From Azolla pinnata (taxonomy: Eukaryota; Streptophyta; Polypodiopsida; Salviniales; Salviniaceae), in the NCBI GenBank assembly GCA_037176905.1, contig JBBBWG010030021.1, forward strand, positions 18,512 through 49,056: a DNA stretch of 30,545 nucleotides, written 5' to 3'. The notes beneath the pieces were generated by a model. It was not told the DNA's origin. It was given only the letters and a program-made list of their open reading frames with translations, and did not search any database. Of the stretch, positions 11,158-21,130 are shown in pieces. Within the stretch, counting starts at the first letter, position 1, and each line of letters starts with the position of its first letter. The position numbers and the translations under genes were made by a program.

Positions 11158-11504
11158 TAAAGATATAGGTCTTTGTTCTTTGTCGGATTGTTTAGCAACA
11201 GAACGATGCTTTTTTGAGTTAAATAGGTTGTCGGGTACAATGGGGCTTGTACCTTTATATGGTCAGAAGGCTTCATCATTTGAAATATATTGATATTGGG
11301 ACGGACGCCACATGTCTTAAAAGTCTATCCATGCATGTATTTCAATTTATGGTGAATGAACAGTTTGGGAGGAGTTCTTGACTTGGATTTCAATTATTTT
11401 TGTTACTATTCCACTTTCCATGTAGTTTCATGCTTTGTTTAGCATCTTATGGAAAAACCAGGTCATTGTTTGTGAGATCTCATTTTGGATGGTTGATTAG
11501 TGTC

Positions 11505-11510
11505 AATAAA
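11505..11510 (+). terminator. AATAAA polyadenylation signal, eIF2D
   Basis: AATAAA occurs about 350 nt after the eIF2D stop codon in T-rich DNA, a reasonable position for a plant near-upstream element. Other weaker signals may also be used. Confidence 0.4.
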
Positions 11511-12455
11511 TGTGCATCAAAGTCGTGGAAAATCATATGAATGTAGAAAGTTCATGTGTTTTGGTTGTTAAAACGGTAATTGTCTGAATTTCACTTATCA
11601 AATTGAAGAGTCAGAGATAACAAGAGGGTAACCAATCAATCATTAGCACAGTGTGACTAAACCACCACCAACTTTTATGCTCTGTTGGATTTTGGGTGCC
11701 AAAGTATAAGTATTATAACGAAGCTACTAACATGAACAGTGATAGATTCCACTTTACCATCGATAAGATAGTGGGGGATTTGATGCATCTTCAAACACAT
11801 TTGGTGATTATGGTCTTTTGTCCAAGGCATGGCTCTAAAGGGCCTCTTACGATCAATACACCTAATGCCATGTTTCATCTTAAGCCTCTCAAAGGCATCT
11901 TACCAGCTCACATGATAATTATCTCGACAAAAAATTTTCGAGCAGAAAGAGACAAAAGCTCGTTGTGTTGTCTAGCCAGCTATATTTGCTAACACGCACA
12001 CTTTCAGGCTAGCAGAATCTGTTGATGAGAATTCAAGCATTAACATGGATTCAAAGGACATGCATCAGACCGAGGGCAAACACTTGCTCGTTAGGAAGCC
12101 GAGCAGATCTACCTCGCCAAACACAAACAGTACTGGGCACTCGACAGATCTGCATTCAGATTCGCAACGCTCCATGGATCGAGAAGAGAACGGCGTGCTG
12201 TTCTCCTCCGTAACAGTCGCGTTCTCTGCAAATCCTTGTTGTGTATTCAGCAGATGAACATGATATGTATTTGATTAAACAACAACATCGAGGTACAGTA
12301 CGTTTCATACAGCCGATGACGTATTTATACGCATTTAAACGTTAAATACGCGTACGTAAAACAACCTTGATCCTTAGCAAGTGAAAAAAAAAAGTCTACA
12401 AATCATATAACTTGTATGCAATTCAATCAGGGTTCACAAAATTTAGGTTCCGATC
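11511..12455. other. intergenic region between eIF2D and the thiamin pyrophosphokinase leader
   Basis: No recognisable gene. A frame on the plus strand, about 12013-12256, looks coding-like after a possible CAG acceptor (LAESVDENSS... to FSR stop) but matches no family I know. An imperfect palindrome of TACGCATTTAA and TTAAATACGCGTA lies near 12333-12358. A retroelement origin for part of this stretch is possible but unproven. Confidence 0.4.
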
Positions 12456-12950
12456 ATGAAGAAGAAGAAGAAGAAGAAGAAGAAGAAGAAAGAAGACGAA
12501 GAAGAAGAAGAAGAAGACGAAGACGAAGAAGAAGAAGACGAAGACGAAGACGAAGAAGAAGAAGAAGAAGAAGAAGAAGAAGAAGAAGAAAGAAGACGAA
12601 GAAGAAGAAGAAGAAGAGAGACTTGGAAGAAGAGAGAGGGAGAGAATTACGACTTTGACAGAGTTCCTCGGCTCTTTGTTCTCCTTCTTCGACGACGAAA
12701 CAGCAGCAGACGACAGCGGCGGCGGCAGCAGCATCAGCATCAGCATCAGCATCAGCATCAGCATCAGCAGCAGCAGCAGCAGCAGCAGAAGCAGCGGTTC
12801 GAAGAAGAAGACAGTAGCAGCAGCAGCGGTCGAAGAAGAGCGGAAATTGTAGAAGAAGAAGGAAGAAGAAGAAGGAAGAAGAAGAAGGAAGAAGGAAGAA
12901 GAAGAAGAGGGAAGAAGGAAGAAGGAAGAAGGAAGAAGAAGAAGGACCTA
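12456..12950 (+). repeat. purine-rich GAA/GAC and CAG/CAT low-complexity tract
   Basis: The plus strand is almost all purine from 12456 to about 12650 (GAA with interspersed GAC and AGA). Next comes a mixed segment and a CAGCAT then CAG tract (about 12722-12800), then GAAGAAGGA repeats again up to 12947. Translation gives poly-K/E/R or poly-S runs in every frame, so it is not a protein gene. It lies just upstream of the likely thiamin pyrophosphokinase leader. Confidence 0.85.
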
Positions 12951-13472
12951 TGATGCCTTGGAACCTTCCCCGCCTTCTCTTCTTCTACAGACCTCTCGCA
13001 TCTCCTTCTCCTTCTCCTTCTTACTCCTCCTCCTCCTCCTCTTCTTCTTTCCTTGCGCTTCTCTTCTCCGCAAAATCTGCCAGACGAAGTTCCGCAGGCC
13101 TAACCTCGATGTATAACCCCCATCGCCACCACCACTGTCATCAACTCCGTCCGCTGCCGTTGGATGAAAGTATTGCTCCCTGCGTGTTTCCTTCAATCCG
13201 GACAAGATCTTCCTGCCGTCCCTTCTGGAGTGAAGGAGAAACTATAGGACGCCCGCCCTCATTGAGAGCTACCGTGCCAAGAATGACTTGCCGCTCCGCA
13301 CAGGAGGAAATCTGCGTGCGATCTGCTGCCCTTAACCATGCTAAGCTTAAAATGCAGAGCCTCTCTTTATCTTCCTCCTCGTTTTCGCTGTCGTCTTCAT
13401 CTTTGCCACCACCTTCATCATCGTCGTCGTCATCATCTTGTGCGCCTTCTTCTGCGTCTTCAACAAATGCAG
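12950..13472 (+). other. candidate 5' leader exon of the thiamin pyrophosphokinase gene
   Basis: An open frame starts at ATG 12950 and runs to a likely donor after 13472 (GCAG then GTTAGC). The next good acceptor is at 14240 (TTTGTTTTAG). Joining them keeps the frame open and leads, via GKEDTGFP, into the enzyme's start MMHH. The frame is serine/proline-rich, especially after the internal Met at 13352. It may be a 5' UTR exon that happens to be open, or it may encode an N-terminal extension such as a targeting peptide. Low complexity makes coding status uncertain. Confidence 0.4.
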
Positions 13473-14263
13473 GTTAGCTATTGGTCAGCCCATTACACGC
13501 ACGTAGAACGCTCCATTTCTCTTTGGATGAGATGTAAGACATAGAGTCCCTTCTCGCTAGCCTCTTCTCTCTGTCTCCATGCTCAGGATACAACAAGTTA
13601 CAGATATTTGGTCAGCATCATTTAGATGTCTTTAAAATCTCGATCTTTCCTATTCCTGAATGCTTCAAACCCTTCAAATATTTATATTTGTTTCCTAAAC
13701 TTTTGTTGGATACGATACCACGCTGACAGTGATCATAATATCAAATTCAACAATAAAATACCCTCGTTTTTCTATGACCTTTGGTGTGCTCACGAGCTTC
13801 CTTGACCTTGAAGGCCGTGAAGTTTTGAGTCTTGATGTGCTCGAATTGACTTGATATCAGGATGCTAACACCAAACTGTCAGCAAGAACATGATATGTAA
13901 CTGAGTCAGTTCGATGCATACAGATGTAGGTACATAGTGTAGGTACAGATTACAATTTTAAGCTAAGTTTTTATGCCTCATTCCATTTTTTGCTCTGAGG
14001 TAATTATCAAACTTTAGTACTGGTGCAGATAATATGGTTTATCATGGCAGAGAATGGAGAAGCGTAGCATAATCTGTTGATATTAAGATCAGTCTCTCTC
14101 TCTCTCGCTCTATTTCACACTCCTGGCTTGTTACTTCCCTACATTCTCCAACCATTCATCAAAGAAACTTGATTAAGGTATTAATTGTCCTATTTCTACA
14201 TGTTTGCTAATGAAATAATCTGTTAATATTTTTGTTTTAGGAAAAGAAGATACCGGTTTTCCA

Positions 14264-16427
14264 ATGATGCATCATTCGTCAAGTTTTCTTCAGATTTCCT
14301 TATCTGAAGAAGGAGAAGAAGAAGAAAAGGATGTTGTCAATGACTCATTTGCACTTGTGGTGTTGAACCATGATCTACCATTATTGACCCCATTTCTATG
14401 GGATAAAGGTTTGTTATACGTCTTATTGATCATATAATATATTTCTTTCTCAATATGTGAAGGTCACTAGGAAGGGCTGTTCGTTGCAGCTCGTTGCCGA
14501 ATATGTGCAGATGGTGGAGCCAATCAGATTTATGATTACATCCCGCATTTGGTACCATCTGAGGATCCGTTTATAGTTAGGCAAAGGTATGAAAGAATCA
14601 ATTCTTCTTTCACCTGTTGTACTACTGAATTATGTGAAATTGTTCTATCTTTTTAAATGGGAATTTGCTACCAAGTTCATCTTTACCCTCTTGATTGCAC
14701 TACACTTGTGGTAACAAGTTTTTAGAACATAGTGGCCTTGCAAGCATGTACATATCAGTCTGGATAATATTATTTCTAAACCACGAATGAAAATTCCTTT
14801 CGTTACTGTAGTAGGATATTATTATTATTTGTCTTATTGTATGCTGAGGTTGTGTGTTGGCTTGTGACAAGTTACTTCTTCATGGCCCTGTGAAAATGTC
14901 TAGAAAAAGCTACGTATCTTGTTATTCGTCTGAGAGTCAAGCATAACTTTTTTATAATTATTCATGTGTGACCTTGTAAAAATGTCTAGATACAAGCCAG
15001 ATGTCATCAAAGGGGATTTGGATTCCATTCGCTCTGAAGTAAAAGATTTCTATGCCATGCTAGTAAGTAATAAGGATTCTATTCATAAATACAAAAAGCT
15101 GTAATGTTTCTCCTTTTCAGGTTAGAACTGTTGGGATCTTCTTTTCTTGGTTTAGGCATGTCTATTGCCTTCAAAGTATATATAATATATGCTGGTCTTA
15201 CGGGTGGATAGATATCATGGCTAGGTGTAATTGCAACTTGCTAGGTGAAATCCTTAGCATGAGGGACTTATGTACAGAAGCTCGCCAGTCCATGAAAACT
15301 TCACATTTTTGCTAGTCTTTGGTAATTTCAACCATCAATAATCGTTTTTCTTCTAAAATCATACAAAATCTCTATGCAGGGTACAGAAATCATTGACAAT
15401 TCAGATGATCAAAACACGACAGACCTTTCAAAATGTCTTTCTTATGCCAAAGATAGCATGGTGGATATAGATGAAGGAAAAGTAAGCATTGCTACTTTTC
15501 TCAAGTGCAAATTAAGCTGTTATAAATTCCTTCTGATTTTGAAATCAATTAAACATTCATAGCAAACATATATTGCTTCATTCAAAAAAGTCTCTTAGGT
15601 AAGCTCTCACGATTTTTGTAATCTAACATAATTTCAATGACGGACACAAGCTAGATCTCATTCAAATCATTGAGATTATTTTGAATTAGAGAAATAGTTA
15701 GAGCATATTATTGGGGACTCACTTTGAGAATACTTTTCTCTTTAGTCAGTCAGCTTTCTGATGGATATATTATTTTGTTTTAGGTCATTTATAAGCATGA
15801 ATAAATATATCTGGTTTCTCTAAGATGCAACTGCATGTCTTGGAATCAAGATATTATACACTTTTATGGTTAGTTCTTCATACATAAATGTATTCTGCTT
15901 TCAGATGAAGCTTCTTGTGCTGGGTGCATTGGGTGGACGTTTAGATCACGAGTTTGCCAATCTCAATTCTTTGTATCTATTCCGGAAACTTCGAGTCATT
16001 CTCTTGAGTGATGAAAGCATGACTTTTCTCCTCCCAAAAGGCCACAAGCATGAAATTAAGATAAATCCATCTCTCGAAGGTCCTTACTGTGGTCTTTTAC
16101 CTCTAAGTGGTTCATCCCTCTGCACTACAACTTCTGGTCTAAAGTGGGATCTGGGTACATACACGCACACTGTTTCTCCCTACATCTGAGAAATCACATA
16201 GCTTGCCATATTAACTACTGTCTATATTTATCACAGACAGAACTTCTATGGAATTCGGTGGCCTTATTAGCACATCTAATATGCCTGTAAGTGATCACGT
16301 GATGGTGTCGTCAGATACTGACTTGGTTTGGACAATAAGCCTCCAGCATCTACTCGTGCGATTGCAAGGACACATCAATGCCATAAAAAAGGTCATTATT
16401 TCTTCTAGGAATTTTGAAAAATTTTAA
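14264..16427 (+). CDS. TPK1: thiamin pyrophosphokinase
   Basis: Coding exons: 14264-14408, 14490-14586, 14990-15062, 15380-15481, 15905-16154 and 16237-16427. They total 858 nt (285 aa) with consistent phases; Arabidopsis TPKs are about 267 aa. The enzyme transfers pyrophosphate from ATP to thiamin, making thiamin diphosphate; plant TPKs are reported to be cytosolic. Motifs in order: FALVVLN near the N-terminus, ADGGAN (55-60), KPDVIKGDLDSI (83-94, with Leu at residue 91 where I recall Met in the Arabidopsis enzyme), DQNTTDL (115-121), GALGGRLDHE (146-155), and SGLKWDL followed by FGGLISTSN for the thiamin-binding C-terminal part. The start follows MMHHSSSF, which resembles the Arabidopsis N-terminus. 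The C-terminus is ambiguous: reading through gives a stop at 16427, while an AAG/GTCATT donor joined to an acceptor near 16525 would give a slightly different short tail. Confidence 0.93.
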
Positions 16428-18777
16428 ACAATCACGTCTTTGTAAGTTTTTCCAGTGCTTGGATTGTAAGAAGGTAATTACTTCGCTTTGTTTCTAACAG
16501 TGTCATTTATATTTTCCATTTCAGGGTAGTGAAGGTCTATAATGAACTCCCACACATTTATTTGGCAAGGTGCTTGCAACATTCTTTTATAAGGTCAGAT
16601 TGAAAGATTTCTTTCTATTTGGCGGCCTGAGCTTGTTCTATTCTACCTGGTCATGGTGTGTACATATCCTCTGTACACAGGAATACACTTGATAATGGTG
16701 TTGAAAATCTCAACATAGAGCAATGTGCTCTCATCCTAATTCCAACAGTTTACAGAGCAGAGCAGATGGTTTTTTAGTAAGCAGTAGGAACATATATATG
16801 TGATTAACAAGCGTTCTTTAACAATTGTATGGATATGCGATTTGATTATTCATGGGTCAATAACAATAATTTATAGATACTTCATCCAATAAGTTATTCT
16901 TCAACTGGATTAAGTATTCTTCAAAAGTTAATTTACTTAGAAAAACTTTCCATTGGTTCCGAGTGAAGCCCTTTTTTTTGTGTTTTTCTTTGTTAGTTTT
17001 ATTCGATGCTCATCTGAAAATAATATCTGCATTGTCTTTTGTTTTAATGCCAGAGAATTGGAAGTGTAATATTTTGGCATGTTCTCTTTCTTCGGCAAAC
17101 CCGATAGGGAAGATAACTAGATGCAGACTTTCGTTGTAACTAACGTATTACCAATTAACTTTGTTCTAAGTATTAGTGTAGCGGCTCTAAGACCACATGC
17201 TTTTTGTATGCATGTAACTCTTTAGTTAGACAACATTTCCAGTAGTTACTGCACACATTTTTTATGGTTCATGTAGTTACTGTATCCAATCACATTATTT
17301 TGTTGGGCACTGGTTGATTAACGACATTGATAGAATGGTGGTAAAACGTAATTTGGTTTCCAAGACAGCAAATTTTGCATCAGGTGTCCTTAGTCAATTG
17401 TAACAATCATGATTCCCAACACAATCATGTTTTGGATGTGGTAATATGATCGAAAGTTACAACAATACATGTAAAGGTTGTAGAATTGAGTTGGCTGTAA
17501 AGATATCAAGGTCAGTAATCCCAATCCATATTAGAGTCATCTTGAGTACTGTTAAAGAGAATGCCCTACTTTATCCATTTGAAGAATCTGGTCATAAAGT
17601 CATACACATAGTATTCCATCCAATTCAGTAGATGCTTTAAAGAATCTGGTCTTTTGAAGAAATCACTCGTGGAGGAATTTCAACAGCATAAGCCGTTTGA
17701 GGGCATTCTCCCTCTTAGTAAGATTGATGATCAAGAATATCTGATTTGACACCGTAATACTTAAAAACACCAGTATGCAGGGCTTCACTACTCTTTCAGA
17801 AATTTGCCATCAACATTCAAGATGACAACACGAAATTTGCCATCAACATTTGAAACTTCAAGATAACATAATATAATCCAACATATAATTATCTCCCTCA
17901 CAAAGTGCATCCCAATGCTTCCAACTTTTGCATGTCAAATAGTGAACGAGAGATTATGTGTGTGTGTGTGAAGCAAGAGTTAAAAACTGTTGCAATACTG
18001 ACAAAAACTCTTATCGAATCGCTCGTAAATTCAGAGGTCGAGGTTAAGTTAAAGCAGAGGAAGTACCTACCCACAAAAGACCGGTCAAATCACTCATAAA
18101 TTCAGAGCTTGAATACTGGTTTTCATAAATACTGGATCAACTACTCAACCTCTCATCGGCAAGACAATTTGTTGGAACTTGGCATTTACACATGATATTA
18201 CCAGACGACGAATGTTCTGATATGAGATGAAGCCCAAACTAAGCAGGCCATACACTAGAAAGGACTGCTTTTGCACTGGTTTCTGACCAGCCTATGGCAA
18301 TTCTGGGTGCCACAATAGTGGAGACCAAATAAGCAACATGGGAGTTTGGATATTCCAACAACCACCCATAAAATCTCCATCATATGGGTAATTCTGGAAC
18401 ATCGAGATGGCATTCGATGTCCTTGATCAATCACCCAATACATCACCCAATACAAATACACAAGCACATAAAATTCCAGACACATAGATAGAATCAAAGC
18501 AATAAATCCTTAGGGAACCAAAACAAAACAGCATAATAAACCTTACAGTACAAATCCATCACACAACAATCCGTATATCAGAACGACAACCATCCCGTTA
18601 AATTCAACACTTCACTACAGCATAGGAGCATCTGTCAAGCAATAAGATCTATAGGTAATCATCCACTAATATGTATAGATTCGGGCCCATACGTTAAGAA
18701 TGGGAAGAGGAGGAAAGCCGTGTATTTTTCTTATCAGTCTTTCCGCGCAGTACCGCTGTCGTCATTTCCAGAGCTTC
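16428..18777. other. convergent intergenic region between TPK and UBL5
   Basis: This holds the 3' ends of two genes reading toward each other and about 2 kb of AT-rich DNA. No gene is recognised. It contains a 33-bp-spaced direct repeat (17799-17850), a decayed 20-bp repeat pair (about 18017 and 18088), and a coding-like frame of about 40 codons ending at TGA near 17750. These look like relics, not active genes. Confidence 0.5.
17799..17850. repeat. 19-bp direct repeat, 33 bp apart
   Basis: GAAATTTGCCATCAACATT occurs at 17799-17817 and again at 17832-17850. The sequences after each copy are also related (ttcaagatgaca and cttcaagataac), which suggests an old tandem duplication. Confidence 0.7.
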
Positions 18778-18999
18778 CTAGTTGTAGTAAAGCTCGAGTC
18801 CCATACCGTCATGGATCTCGTAGTCCTTGAGAGTGATGTGGTCCTTGTAGATGTTGTACCATTTCTGGATGCGAATCTTCTCCGGCCGAGTCCCGGTCTG
18901 AGCGGCCACGAGCTTCTTCAGGTCTCCGATGGTGTCGTCCTCGTTGCATTTCACGCGCACCTTCTTGCCCAGGCGATCGTTGAGGACAACCTCGATCAT
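18778..18999 (-). CDS. UBL5: ubiquitin-like protein 5 (UBL5/Hub1)
   Basis: A single-exon gene of 73 codons, the standard family length. The protein starts [18 protein letters not shown] and ends [10 protein letters not shown], matching the conserved UBL5/Hub1 fold, including the C-terminal Tyr-Tyr plus one residue instead of the Gly-Gly of ubiquitin. Hub1 therefore does not need processing for conjugation. In yeast and animals it binds Snu66-type spliceosome proteins and tunes pre-mRNA splicing; the same nuclear role is likely here. The ATG at 18999 is the only sensible start. The opposite strand is open for 138 codons (18700-19116), but that is a shadow. Confidence 0.97.
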   Translation of the reverse strand: MIEVVLNDRLGKKVRVKCNEDDTIGDLKKLVAAQTGTRPEKIRIQKWYNIYKDHITLKDYEIHDGMGLELYYN

Positions 19000-19241
19000 G
19001 ATGGGCGATTGCCGAGTTTCTGTGAGAGCCGAGAGAGAAAGAGAGGATCAGGCGGCGGCTTTCTGGTCTGGAAAAATACGACGGAAGAAACAGAAAGGAG
19101 GAAAGGGAGGAGGTGAAGGAAGAAGCAACGATGTATACACTGCGATGCAGATGTGGGCGGCGGCGATGGAGCTGTGCTCTGTCTTGCAGAAGACGCAAGA
19201 ATTCAGTCTTTGCCCGGAAAACGAAGGACCAAGACAAATCC

Positions 19242-19257
19242 ATATATATATATATAT
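19242..19257 (-). promoter_or_regulatory. (TA)n tract, possible TATA region of UBL5
   Basis: An alternating TA run of 16 bp lies about 240 bp upstream of the UBL5 ATG, in promoter position on the minus strand. A start near 19210-19220 would give a leader of about 210 nt. It could equally be a simple microsatellite. Confidence 0.35.
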
Positions 19258-20111
19258 GCACACATACGTAGCTACATACCGTATACGTATACGTTTGTAC
19301 GGGATATATACGATATACACCGTATATGCCATTCCTCGTATTTGTACTTCCCCTCCTTGTTTTTGTTGTGAAAGAGACAACTTGTTGCTTCTATCGTTGT
19401 ATTGCGTATTCCATTTTCCCCATCTTCGATTTCACCGTACGTAATCTGTAGCTGTAATATGTAGCTGTATCGACATGGATCTACTGCGTATTTGCGCACC
19501 TACTACCCCCCATATGTACATTCATGCCGGTGAGAGTAGCTGCAAAACGCGTGCTCAACTGGAGCGGCATTCACGTTAAAAGCGGTGCTCGATGGCCGTC
19601 TTGACTAGCTACCTTGGCCGAGAATGGCTCGAATTGGCACTGCCTTGGACGTAATGCTCGATGCTTCCTTGTACGGATAACCTTGTTATACGTATAGTTC
19701 ATAGATCGAACAGTCTAGATAGACATTACAAGCGTTCCGTCTTTCGCTTGGTTTTTGAGGTTATTCCGCCTTTTGAAGGAAATGCTGGACATTCGATGAC
19801 ATTAGTCTTCTCACGAAGTGAAGGCTTGATTGATAGAAAGCCCGATTTGTTTCCCAACCTTGTTGTGGATTAATGATTCTAGAAACATCGGAAGCCTTGA
19901 TGCCTTTGATCTTTATCCGGTGGCAAACAGGTCATCTGCATTATATACGGAATGATTTTTGCATTATTTACGCTCCCTCGATGGATCGAGAGGCGGAGAA
20001 TGATTATTAAAGTGCTCCACCTTCGCCTTTGTCAAAAGGGAAGTGGAACCATTCTCCTTCTCAATCATTTGTGTACATATGTTTGGGAGAGAACAGAAGC
20101 TTCTCTTGCTC

Positions 20112-20112
<1 letters not shown>

Positions 20113-20143
<31 letters not shown>
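20113..20143. repeat. (CTAT)7 microsatellite
   Basis: Seven perfect CTAT units followed by CTA. Simple-sequence DNA in a gene-free stretch, likely polymorphic. Confidence 0.9.
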
Positions 20144-20263
20144 AATAATGCAAAGAGAATTCCCATCACTTCCAATTGCTACTTCACCTACTTCATTTAG
20201 AAGCTGATAGCCCTAACCATGCTACAAAATGCTCTCTAACAAAAAGGGTTTAGGGCTCAGGGC

Positions 20264-20389
20264 TCAATGGAAGGCTAACAGCAAGTGATCAACCAACACC
20301 TTTTTGGTTAGCTCTTCCATTGATACATCATCAGCTCTTGTGGGCATTATTAGCCTCTTGCGACGATGTTCACGCGCTCGGTATCTTCC
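20264..20389 (-). pseudogene. orphan coding-like segment, identity unknown
   Basis: The minus strand from about 20389 to a TGA at 20266-20264 reads GRYRAREHRRKRLIMP... then a charged stretch ending VDHLLLAFH. The residue mix is protein-like, and upstream DNA in the same frame turns T-rich, like an intron end. No flanking exons were found and I do not recognise the family. It may be the last exon of a lost gene, a captured fragment, or an accident. Confidence 0.25.
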
Positions 20390-21130
20390 AAAATTTGCAG
20401 TAAAAGTCAGAATGTCCCAAGGTATAAAGCAAACAAACCAGAAAATGCGAAATCGTATGGTTCATCCAAAATCACAAACAGATGTATCCAGGATATCAAG
20501 GCCTAGGCTGCAGCTTTGTTCTATTCTCATCCTCTATGATTAGTATAGAGTTGGATGCGAATGATTCCTCTCGAAACGGGTTTTGGCGGTAACAATATCA
20601 TGGCATATTGGTTTAGCCCACATCTAAGATTCCACTGCTCACACATCAGATGATGAAAACATAAAATCTCATCAAATTGTTCAATACATACCAGAATTCC
20701 CGGCAATCATGATTGATTAAAAGCTGTAACATCTCCCCGTTCACAGCATGAAGCAAACCGGAGATTTCCAGCTTAATCTTGCAAAAGACACCAAGCAAAG
20801 AAGTAAGGTTGCCTTATCAAAGCAAGCACAAAAAATGCTTTGTTGAAACTTCCAACAATAGATTGCCGATCACTTTTAGCATCCAAGATATACTGTGCAG
20901 ATGACAAGGTTTTCAGTTTATTACAAGAGAGAGGATGGGCGTGGCACGGCAGATTTTTAGGACATTGCATTATCAGCTGCAGTCGATTCATGATCAAGTT
21001 GCACAAAAGGAAACAGTAGTCAGCTAAGGAATGAGAGCTAAATACATGAAATAGATGTCTTTCATCAAGATGGCTTAGGAGATGGTGATGAAATAACACC
21101 CTTATGAAGGACAGGAGATCATAAACATAA

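Larger units (their letters stand above)
19261..21130. other. intergenic region between UBL5 promoter and CUE gene 3' end
   Basis: No complete gene is recognised. The stretch includes CGTATAC palindromes near 19280-19320, a (CTAT)7 microsatellite at 20113-20143, a telomere-like GGGTTTAGGG at about 20246, and a minus-strand coding-like segment at 20264-20389. The 3' UTR of the CUE-domain gene probably occupies part of 20750-21130. Confidence 0.5.

Noticed and set aside
12020-12260. solo LTR with TG...CA ends
   Set aside because: The flanking 5-bp sequences (gaatc and tgata) do not match, so there is no target-site duplication; kept only as an alternative reading of an orphan segment.
12456-12953. 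165-codon plus-strand frame of Lys, Glu, Arg, Gln and His runs
   Set aside because: It is a direct translation of trinucleotide repeats; all frames and both strands are open with homopolymer runs, and no domain is present.
18700-19116. 138-codon plus-strand frame
   Set aside because: It is antisense to UBL5, whose 73-residue protein is unmistakable.
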